Positions 58,128 through 64,000 of a stretch of 64,000 nt of DNA are shown here, one piece after another. Position 1 is the stretch's first letter. Each line of letters starts with the position of its first letter. Position numbers and translations under genes: made by a program. This DNA comes from Hymenobacter psoromatis. Its GTDB lineage: Bacteria > Bacteroidota > Bacteroidia > Cytophagales > Hymenobacteraceae. The notes beneath the pieces are model-generated. The model worked only from the letters and a program-made list of their open reading frames with translations, was not told the DNA's origin and did no database searches. The stretch lies in assembly GCA_001596155.1 (NCBI GenBank), contig CP014771.1, positions 496,001 to 560,000 of the forward strand. The letters are read 5' to 3'.

Positions 58128-58152
58128 TGTAAAGTGGTCATTAGTAGCTTAT

Positions 58153-58191
58153 AAAAAAGCCCCGCTGTGCTTGACACGGCGGGGCTTTTTT
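58153..58191. terminator. Bidirectional terminator near the DUF427 gene
   Basis: AAAAAAGCCCCGCTGTG and CACGGCGGGGCTTTTTT pair with one G-U pair around five bases, with T6 on either strand. It serves the oxidoreductase remnant and the DUF427 gene, which converge. Confidence 0.92.
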
Positions 58192-58208
58192 ATAAATGCG
58201 CTACTTGG

Positions 58209-58490
58209 CTATTTCTCAATTTTAACGCCCTTCCAGAACGCTACCCGGTCCTTGATATTCGTGGCGGCGGGGCTGGCTTCGGGATAATACCAGGCAGCAT
58301 CTTTGTTCAGCTCGCCGTTCACGCGCAGTGAGTAGTAGCTGGCACGGCCTTTCCAAGGGCAGGAAGTATGGGCGATGCTGTCCTCAAAAAACTCCTTTTT
58401 AATAGAGTCGGCGGGAAAATAGTGGTTATTCTCCACCACTACGGTGTCGTTGCTCTCGGCCACGACGGTATTGTTCCAGATGGCTTTCAT
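58209..58490 (-). CDS. DUF427 domain protein
   Basis: A 93-residue DUF427 protein, a small beta-rich domain of unknown function found widely in bacteria and fungi. Recognisable are MKAIWNNTVVAESNDTVVVE, NHYFPADSI, and the hallmark TSCPWKGRASYYSL, followed by AAWYYPEAS and VAFWKG. No partner is adjacent. Confidence 0.93.
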   Translation of the reverse strand: MKAIWNNTVVAESNDTVVVENNHYFPADSIKKEFFEDSIAHTSCPWKGRASYYSLRVNGELNKDAAWYYPEASPAATNIKDRVAFWKGVKIEK

Positions 58491-58547
58491 AGGGTTGGCG
58501 CGCAGTTAGGGGGTAGCCCGCCAAGAGTAAACGCGCTACTTTGCCGG

Positions 58548-58738
58548 ATGTTTACGTTCGCTTACCTACATGATACGCTACCTCAAGTAACCCGCGTTTG
58601 CGCAGCTTCGGGTCGGTTCCGACGCCATTTCTGACTATTACCGCCGACCGCCTGCCCTGGCCGGTGCGCCAGCTCAAGGCGGCGCGCATGGCGCTGTACC
58701 GGCGGCTACGCCCGCGCCCGGCCGCCAATGGCGCTTGA
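58548..58738 (+). other. Possible gene relic or short unknown reading frames
   Basis: Within the 362-base gap 58491-58852, a frame from an ATG at 58548 (MFTFAYLHDTLPQVTR) ends at 58634, and an overlapping one, without a start, runs from about 58628 to a TGA at 58736-58738 (ADRLPWPVRQLKAARMALYR). The second has protein-like composition. They could be two pieces of one frameshifted small gene. A TACTTTG precedes the first ATG. I cannot assign a family. Confidence 0.25.
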
Positions 58739-58852
58739 GAGGGGGGTAGGGAAACATTCCCGGCGCGGGCGTTGTTGGCCGCAGTAGCTTATTCAGGTGC
58801 CCGCAACTACGGCGAAATTCGCCGGGCACCTCACGTATTTACCTGGAAAATT

Positions 58853-59962
58853 ATGGCTATTGGCGTTCGCTTTCGTGATTTTGTGCCCGATGAAAATGCG
58901 GGCGATAAGGGCTTCGAGCAGCTGTTCAAGCTCTTTATGCAGCTCATTACTATTACCAGCGGCGACGTGGGTGAGGCTTTGCAGTGGCTCAATGAGCTGG
59001 ATAAGCAGTATAGCCTCACCGACAACGACTACGGCATGGGCAATTTTATCGATGACCTCAAGAAAAAAGGCTACATCGATGAGAATGAGCAGGAGCGGGG
59101 CGAGCTGAAAATCACGCCCAAAACGGAGCAGAAAATCCGTAAGTCGGCGCTCGAAGAGGTGTTTGGCAAGCTCAAGCGCGGCAACAGCGGCAACCACCGC
59201 ACGCCCCACACCGGGCAGGGCGACGAGCAGAGCACCGACCTGCGCGAGTTTCGCTTCGGCGACTCGCTGGAGCAGATTCAAATGACCGAATCTATCCGCA
59301 ATGCCCAGCTCAACCACGGCATGGACGACGACAATTTTATGCTGACCGAGGGCGACCTCGAAGTGCGCGAAAACGAGCATAAGTCGCAGACCAGCACGGT
59401 GCTGATGATTGATATTTCGCACTCCATGATACTCTACGGCGAGGACCGCATCACGCCCGCCAAGAAGGTGGCGATGGCCCTGGCCGAGCTCGTGAAGCAG
59501 AAATACCCCAAGGATTCGCTCGACGTCATCGTGTTTGGCAATGATGCCTGGCAGATTGAAGTGAAAGATTTGCCCTACCTGCAAGTCGGCCCCTACCACA
59601 CTAACACCGTGGCCGGCCTGGAGCTGGCAATGGACCTGCTGCGCAAGCGCAAAACGCCGAACAAGCAGATTTTTATGATAACCGACGGCAAGCCGACCTG
59701 CCTCAAAGAAGGCAACGGCTACTACAAAAACTCATTTGGCCTCGACCGCAAGGTGGTGAACAAAACGCTGAACCTGGCCGCTGCCGCCCGCCGCATCAAG
59801 ATTCCGATTACCACTTTTATGATTACTTCCGACCCGTACTTGCAGAAATTCGTGGAGGAGTTCACGGAGGTAAATCAGGGCAAGGCCTACTATTCGGGCC
59901 TGAAAGGACTGGGGCAACTGGTATTTGAAGACTACAAGAAGAACCGGCGCAAAAGCCTTTAA
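58853..59962 (+). CDS. VWA domain protein (partner of the AAA+ ATPase downstream)
   Basis: A 369-residue protein with a C-terminal von Willebrand A domain. The metal-binding MIDAS motif DISHS is at 187-191 and ITDGKPT follows, as in MoxR- or chelatase-associated VWA proteins. The N-terminal 170 residues are helical and charged (LDKQYSLTDNDYGMGNFIDD, TEQKIRKSALEEVFGKLKRG). The ATG at 58853 fits the family-like start MAIGVRFRDF; the frame opens 27 codons earlier. It precedes the AAA+ gene on the same strand, with a hairpin between them that may lower expression of the second gene. Confidence 0.9.
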   Translation: MAIGVRFRDFVPDENAGDKGFEQLFKLFMQLITITSGDVGEALQWLNELDKQYSLTDNDYGMGNFIDDLKKKGYIDENEQERGELKITPKTEQKIRKSALEEVFGKLKRGNSGNHRTPHTGQGDEQSTDLREFRFGDSLEQIQMTESIRNAQLNHGMDDDNFMLTEGDLEVRENEHKSQTSTVLMIDISHSMILYGEDRITPAKKVAMALAELVKQKYPKDSLDVIVFGNDAWQIEVKDLPYLQVGPYHTNTVAGLELAMDLLRKRKTPNKQIFMITDGKPTCLKEGNGYYKNSFGLDRKVVNKTLNLAAAARRIKIPITTFMITSDPYLQKFVEEFTEVNQGKAYYSGLKGLGQLVFEDYKKNRRKSL

Positions 59963-59980
59963 AACTGTCGATTGCGAGCG

Positions 59981-60024
59981 AAAGGCTCTTGCGGGCGCGC
60001 TGAGCGCGCCGCAGGAGCCTTTTT
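59981..60024 (+). terminator. Hairpin between the VWA and AAA+ genes
   Basis: AAAGGCTC-TGCGGGCGCGC pairs with GCGCGCCGCA-GAGCCTTT around TGA, with one mismatch, and ends in T5. It may be a partial terminator setting the ratio of the two proteins. Confidence 0.7.
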
Positions 60025-60095
60025 GCACGTAGCCGGTCCTAAAACTCCCTTTTCGTAAGCTGAACCTCCACCCCGCTCGGCGGGTTTACTTCCTA

Positions 60096-61613
60096 ATGAA
60101 GCACGAAACTATCCGCACCCTGGGCCAATTGCGCGCCAGCGGCTACCAGCCCCGCACCGTCAAGCAAGAATTGCGGGATAACCTCATTCAAAAACTTAAA
60201 AACAAGGAAGACGTGTTTCCCGGCATCTTCGGCTACGAAGAAACCGTGATACCGGAGTTGCAGCGCGCCATTCTGGCCGGGCACCACATCAATTTGCTGG
60301 GCCTGCGCGGGCAGGCCAAAACGCGCATCGCGCGCCTGCTCATCAACCTGCTCGATGCCTACGTGCCGGTGGTGAAGGGCTCGGAGCTGAATGACGACCC
60401 GTTGCAGCCGCTGTCGATTTACGCCAAAAACCTCATTGCCGAGAAGGGCGATGACACGCCCGTTGACTGGCTGTACCGCGACGACCGCTACACCGAGAAG
60501 CTGGCGACGCCCGATGTGACGGTGGCCGACCTCATCGGCGACGCCGACCCCATTAAAGCTGCCACGCTCAAGCTGCCGTACTCGGACGAGCGCGTGATTC
60601 ACTTTGGCCTGATTCCGCGGGCGCACCGGGGCATTTTTGTGATTAACGAATTGCCTGACCTGCAGGCCCGCATTCAGGTGTCGCTGTTTAATATTTTGCA
60701 GGAAGGCGACATCCAAATTCGGGGCTTTAAGGTGCGCCTACCCCTCGATATTCAGTTCGTGTTCACGGCCAACCCCGAGGACTACACCAACCGCGGCAGC
60801 ATCGTGACGCCGCTCAAGGACCGGATTGACGCGCAGATTATCACGCACTATCCCAAGTCGATTGAAATCGGCAAGCGCATTACCAAGCAGGAAGCCCGCA
60901 TCAAAGAGGAGCAGAAAGGCATGGTGACGACCAACGAAATCACCCACGACCTCGTGGAGCAGGTGGCTATCGAGGCCCGCGGCTCGGAGTTCGTGGATGC
61001 CAAGTCGGGCGTGTCGGCCCGCCTCACCATCTCGGCCTACGAGCAGGTGATTGCCGGTGCCGAGCGCCGCGCGCTCATCAATGGCGAGCAGAAGACTTAT
61101 GTGCGCGTGGCCGATTTCGTCTCGGCCGTGCCCGCCATCACGGGCAAGGTGGAACTGGTGTACGAAGGCGAGCAGGAGGGCGCGGGCATCGTGGCCGAAA
61201 AGCTCATGGGCAAGGCCATTCGCACGCTGTTTCTCAACTACTTCCCCGACCCCGACAAGTCGAAGAAGCTCAAGAATCGTCCCTCGCCCTACAAGGCGGT
61301 GCAGGAGTGGTTTAGCAATGGCAACACGCTCGACATCCTCAGCGATGCCAGCACCGCCGACTACCGCGCCGCCCTCGACAAAGTGCCCGGCCTGCGCGAC
61401 ATCGTGACGGAGCTGCACCCCAAAGAGGACGTCGAAACCACGTATTTCCTCATGGAATTTCTGCTGCACGGCCTGGCCGAGCACTCGCTCATCTCGCGCA
61501 ATAAGCTCACGGGCGGCGCGCAGTTCAAGGACCTGCTGGCCTCCATGTTCACCATGCCCAGCTTCGGCGATGACGACGATGAGGAGGAAGAGAAGCCCCG
61601 CAAGCGCCGCTAG
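60096..61613 (+). CDS. Magnesium-chelatase/MoxR-like AAA+ ATPase
   Basis: A 505-residue AAA+ ATPase of the chelatase group, expected to act with the VWA protein on the 5' side as a remodelling or metal-insertion machine. Walker A is GLRGQAKT (69-76), with Ala where Gly is usual before Lys; Walker B is FVINELPD with Asn184-Glu185 in place of Asp-Glu. Sensor 1 (FVFTANPEDYTNRG) and the arginine-finger region (TPLKDRIDAQI) are present. The variant Walker boxes appear characteristic of this subfamily rather than damage. The C-terminus is acidic then basic (DDDDEEEEKPRKRR). The client is unknown. Confidence 0.9.
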   Translation: MKHETIRTLGQLRASGYQPRTVKQELRDNLIQKLKNKEDVFPGIFGYEETVIPELQRAILAGHHINLLGLRGQAKTRIARLLINLLDAYVPVVKGSELNDDPLQPLSIYAKNLIAEKGDDTPVDWLYRDDRYTEKLATPDVTVADLIGDADPIKAATLKLPYSDERVIHFGLIPRAHRGIFVINELPDLQARIQVSLFNILQEGDIQIRGFKVRLPLDIQFVFTANPEDYTNRGSIVTPLKDRIDAQIITHYPKSIEIGKRITKQEARIKEEQKGMVTTNEITHDLVEQVAIEARGSEFVDAKSGVSARLTISAYEQVIAGAERRALINGEQKTYVRVADFVSAVPAITGKVELVYEGEQEGAGIVAEKLMGKAIRTLFLNYFPDPDKSKKLKNRPSPYKAVQEWFSNGNTLDILSDASTADYRAALDKVPGLRDIVTELHPKEDVETTYFLMEFLLHGLAEHSLISRNKLTGGAQFKDLLASMFTMPSFGDDDDEEEEKPRKRR

Positions 61614-61635
61614 CCCTACCCCCCTTGTTTAGCAC

Positions 61636-61671
61636 AAAGCCCCGCGTATCGGCCGATACGCGGGGCTTTTT
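61636..61671 (+). terminator. Terminator after the AAA+ gene
   Basis: AAAGCCCCGCGTATCGG and CCGATACGCGGGGCTTT join almost without a loop and end in TTTTT. It isolates the following two-gene cassette from upstream transcription. Confidence 0.9.
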
Positions 61672-61686
61672 ACGTAGCTTCGTGAT

Positions 61687-62751
61687 ATGTTAAAGCGCCT
61701 GCACCTCCGCAATTTTACCGTCTTCGCCGATGCCGAATTTGAATTTGGCGCGGGGCTCAATGTGTTAGTGGGGGCGAACGGGACGGGGAAGACGCATGTG
61801 CTGAAGGCGGGTTATGTCGCACTAAATAGCTTGCATAACACAATTAGTAGAAATACGTTTGACTCACAAGAAAAAGGCAAGTATATAAGAGAAAAACTAA
61901 GGGATGTTTTTCAGCCAAATGATGGAGACGAAGAACTAATTCGTCGAGGAATAGGAGAAAAAGAGGCGACAGTAGAAATAGTTGCCTCTTACCCTCATGG
62001 TCAATTCAGTTACTTATTCGCTTTCTCCAAGAATAAATCTCATGCGACTTATACTCCTCCCCAAATAGGTGATTATAGTATAAACTATCCAGATACTGTT
62101 TTTATTCCTGCTAAAGAAGTTTTAACAATGAGTTGGATTCTAGCATTTTATGATTATCGTAGAGTTGCAATAGATGAAACTTATCCAGACTTATTAAGGC
62201 TATTGTCAGTTCCGGCTCTTAAATTTCCTGCAATTAATACAGTAGTAATTCTAGAAACATTAAGTCAATTAATTGGTGGTGAAGTTGAAGAAGTAATTGG
62301 CCATTTCTACCTCACCGCGCCCGACCAGCCGCGCTTAGAAATGAACCTCGTAGCTGAGGGAATGCGCAAATTTGCTACCCTCTATAAACTACTTGCTAAT
62401 GGCACGCTCACGCCAGAAACCACGCTGTTTTGGGATGAGCCGGAGGCCAACCTGAACCCGGCGCTGCTCAAGGATATGGCGGTTATATTGACTGATTTGG
62501 CCGAGGCGGGCTTTCAGATTATTCTGGCGACGCACAGCCTATTTTTGATGAAGGAATTGCATATTCTGGCGCAGAAAAAGCAAAAGCCAGTTCGGTATTT
62601 CGGTCTTTATTCAGGCGAAAAAGGTGATATTCAGGTGGAAACCAAGAACGATTTTATTCAATTGGAGCACATTACTGCACTGGATGCGGAACTGGCGCAG
62701 ACATTCGATTTTGAGGAAGCTTTAGACCAGGATTATGCCGGCGATTCCTGA
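61687..62751 (+). CDS. SMC/RecF-like AAA family ATPase of a two-gene cassette
   Basis: A 354-residue ABC-type ATPase of the OLD/RecF/AAA_21 kind. Walker A is GANGTGKT (29-36), a signature-like segment LVAEGMRKFATL is at 221-232, Walker B is TLFWDEPEANL (Asp250, Glu251) and the switch His283 is in ATHSLF. The YPDTVFIPAKEVLTM segment (about 134-148) is typical of such ATPases. No nuclease domain is fused. The middle (about 61810-62320) is strikingly AT-rich with AGA, ATA and TTA codons, while both ends are GC-rich. A TAGCTTCG box four bases before the ATG suggests a leaderless start. The 3' end overlaps the next gene by 17 bases. Confidence 0.88.
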   Translation: MLKRLHLRNFTVFADAEFEFGAGLNVLVGANGTGKTHVLKAGYVALNSLHNTISRNTFDSQEKGKYIREKLRDVFQPNDGDEELIRRGIGEKEATVEIVASYPHGQFSYLFAFSKNKSHATYTPPQIGDYSINYPDTVFIPAKEVLTMSWILAFYDYRRVAIDETYPDLLRLLSVPALKFPAINTVVILETLSQLIGGEVEEVIGHFYLTAPDQPRLEMNLVAEGMRKFATLYKLLANGTLTPETTLFWDEPEANLNPALLKDMAVILTDLAEAGFQIILATHSLFLMKELHILAQKKQKPVRYFGLYSGEKGDIQVETKNDFIQLEHITALDAELAQTFDFEEALDQDYAGDS

Positions 62752-63322
62752 GGGTAAGCATACATTTGACTTTCCTAACAGCGATGATTGGTACGCCTTC
62801 AAATACGACGAAATAGACCCAACCAAGCCGGGCTTTTACCAAGCCCGGCTGGAAAAAATCGACGGGCTCAAGGGCGTTGATATCGTTGCTGGCATCCGGC
62901 CGGCGTTTCACACGCTGACGCTAATTGAAGTGAAGGATTTTCGGCACCACGCGCACGCCTTGAAAGAGGAAATGCGCCTGGGCACCCTCCTGTTAGAAAT
63001 AATGCAGAAGGCAATACACACGTGCGGTGGCCTGTATCTGGGCGCGCGTAGCAACGATGCTTTGCTGGATGCCGAGCTGCTAGCAGCCATGCTACGGCCT
63101 ACTCAGCGCATTACCCTGGTGTTATTTCTGGCCCAGGATGCCGTGCGGCCCTCGCTACCCGTCTGGGAGAAAGCCAAGCAAGAACAAAACCGCCAGGTGC
63201 GGCGGCAGGATATGCTGAAGAAGCTGCGCGAGAAACTAGGGCCGCTGGGTATTGTATGTGCTTTGGCAGAAAGCAATAATCTGCCCAAGCACTGCGGCTG
63301 GACGGTGAAGGAATTACCCTAA
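62735..63322 (+). CDS. Unknown protein with PD-(D/E)xK-like motif, partner of the ATPase
   Basis: A 195-residue protein starting inside the end of the ATPase gene, so certainly coupled to it. I do not recognise a family. The segment KGVDIVAGIRPAFHTLTLIE followed by VKDFR gives Asp49, Glu65 and Lys67, spaced as in PD-(D/E)xK nucleases, and the next helix has Gln91-Lys92 (EIMQKAIH), a common addition. The C-terminal third is basic and helical (QNRQVRRQDMLKKLREKLG). The nuclease call is inference from one motif; it could also be a catalytically dead relative acting as sensor or regulator. Confidence 0.7.
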   Translation: MPAIPEGKHTFDFPNSDDWYAFKYDEIDPTKPGFYQARLEKIDGLKGVDIVAGIRPAFHTLTLIEVKDFRHHAHALKEEMRLGTLLLEIMQKAIHTCGGLYLGARSNDALLDAELLAAMLRPTQRITLVLFLAQDAVRPSLPVWEKAKQEQNRQVRRQDMLKKLREKLGPLGIVCALAESNNLPKHCGWTVKELP

Positions 63323-63330
63323 ACCAAAAA

Positions 63331-63357
63331 AGCCGCCCCAGCTATTCTGGAGCGGCT
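63331..63357 (+). terminator. Terminator after the ATPase cassette
   Basis: AGCCGCCCCAG and CTGGAGCGGCT pair with one mismatch around five bases; an A-run precedes the stem, giving a T-run on the minus strand, so it may serve the convergent nucleotidase gene as well. Confidence 0.7.
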
Positions 63358-63406
63358 TCGTGCTTTGCAAGGGGGGTAGGGGCTGAATCAGATAAGCGCT
63401 GCCGGC

Positions 63407-64000
63407 TCACACCACCACGAACGACTCGGGGCAGCCCACGGCCAGCGGGCGGTGCTGGTCGAGGTAGGCGCGCATGGCAGCCACGGCGTGCTGGCCGGTG
63501 CCCCGGCGCTGCCGGCCCAGCGCTGCCGGCACGGCCTGCACCGTCACGAAGGCCACCGTGTAGGTACGCTTCGGGTCGAGCAGCTCGCCCCGCACGAAGG
63601 CCCGCTGCACGCGGCTGCCCGATTGGTTTTCTATTTTGAAATACACCTTCAGGCCCAGCGTGCGCTTCACGTAGCCGCCCATTTGGGCGAAGGGGTCGGG
63701 GCTGTAGGTGCTTTCCAGGTTGTGTTCGAGCAGCTGGTGCAGCTCGGCCCCGGTCAGCATTACGGTTTCGATTTCGGGGTCCATCGGCGTGATGTTGTAG
63801 AGGTCGTCGAGGCGCACGGGGCCGGGCAGCACGGGCGCGCCGTAGCGCCAGCCGTTGGCAAAATACACGTCGGCTGGCACGCGGGCGCGCAGGCTTTCGA
63901 GCAGAAAATCATCCATCGGCGCGTTTATCGACGTGGCCCGGTGCAGCGCCCCGCGCACAATGCCCACCGCCTCGCGCAGGTGGGGGTAGGGCCGCAACGC
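63407..64000 (-). CDS. 5'-nucleotidase / SoxB-like C-terminal domain (5' end beyond window)
   Basis: The last 198 codons of a gene whose start lies beyond the right edge; the frame is open to base 64000. The visible part is a 5'-nucleotidase C-terminal domain: ANGWRYGAPVLPGPVRLDDL followed by YNITPMD, then VMLTGAELHQLLEHNLESTY, SPDPFAQMGGYVKR and ELLDPKRTYTVAF. The SPDPFAQMGG stretch resembles SoxB (thiosulfohydrolase) more than UshA in my memory. The metallophosphatase half with the metal ligands is missing, so the reaction cannot be settled. It lies six kilobases from the thiosulfate module. Confidence 0.82.
   Translation of the reverse strand, partial: ALRPYPHLREAVGIVRGALHRATSINAPMDDFLLESLRARVPADVYFANGWRYGAPVLPGPVRLDDLYNITPMDPEIETVMLTGAELHQLLEHNLESTYSPDPFAQMGGYVKRTLGLKVYFKIENQSGSRVQRAFVRGELLDPKRTYTVAFVTVQAVPAALGRQRRGTGQHAVAAMRAYLDQHRPLAVGCPESFVVV

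Noticed and set aside
60096..61613. AAA+ gene as an inactive, decayed ATPase because of AKT and NE motifs
   Set aside because: The rest of the protein is well kept, and the same variants occur, as far as I recall, in this subfamily.

Overview
The window comes from a high-GC member of the Bacteroidota, most likely Hymenobacter or a close relative. Supporting signs are Bacteroidota-type promoter boxes (TAnnTTTG) instead of Shine-Dalgarno sites, a type IX secretion sorting tail, a Porin_10-type putative porin, the order miaB - sigma-54 regulator - lptE - secG - groES - groEL, and the pairs nif3 / zinc-ribbon protein and tsaE / ald. The window looks chromosomal: 58 protein genes, no rRNA, tRNA or CRISPR array, and no intact insertion sequence.

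Layout. 1-13 kb holds a TolC-like efflux protein (cut by the left edge), secreted and cytosolic peptidases (M28, M42), a dienelactone hydrolase, a metal-receptor protein, an acyl-CoA carboxylase subunit, a DNA glycosylase, phosphoesterases, a Na+/H+ antiporter and threonine aldolase. 13-21 kb holds a phosphoesterase, a Nudix protein, a lipoprotein, pckA, a POT peptide transporter and groESL. 21-27 kb is a long minus-strand block (miaB, hicA, hicB, sigma-54 regulator, lptE, an unknown gene, secG) into which a HicAB toxin-antitoxin pair has been inserted. 27-38 kb carries pabB, an unknown repeat-helix protein, a zinc-ribbon protein, nif3, a SMUG2-like glycosylase, lpxK, a putative porin, miaE, tsaE and ald. 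38.7-41.6 kb is one large secreted SGNH protein with two almost identical modules. 43-52.5 kb is a coherent carboxylate/acetate module: IS1-like DNA-binding protein, porin, MFS symporter, small membrane protein, symporter-histidine kinase fusion, receiver-only response regulator, acetyl-CoA synthetase. 54-57.8 kb is a thiosulfate module: ArsR regulator, TauE exporter, two YeeE/YedE half-transporters, TsdA-like dihaem cytochrome. 58.8-61.6 kb holds a VWA protein and its AAA+ partner. 61.7-63.3 kb is a two-gene cassette of an SMC-like ATPase overlapping a PD-(D/E)xK-like protein, the best candidate for an undescribed (possibly anti-phage) system. The right edge cuts a SoxB/5'-nucleotidase-like gene.

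Two layers lie over the genes. First, intergenic spaces are filled with long inverted repeats of several families (REP/MITE-like), some of which supply stop codons or false start codons. Second, the octamer GGGTAGGG (usually within GGGGGTAGGG) recurs roughly every 1.4 kb with strong strand bias. It matches the E. coli KOPS consensus GGGNAGGG and often sits directly before start codons in its complementary form.

All calls come from reading the sequence and recalling family motifs. No database search was run. Start codons were often moved inward from the longest frame, and each case is explained.
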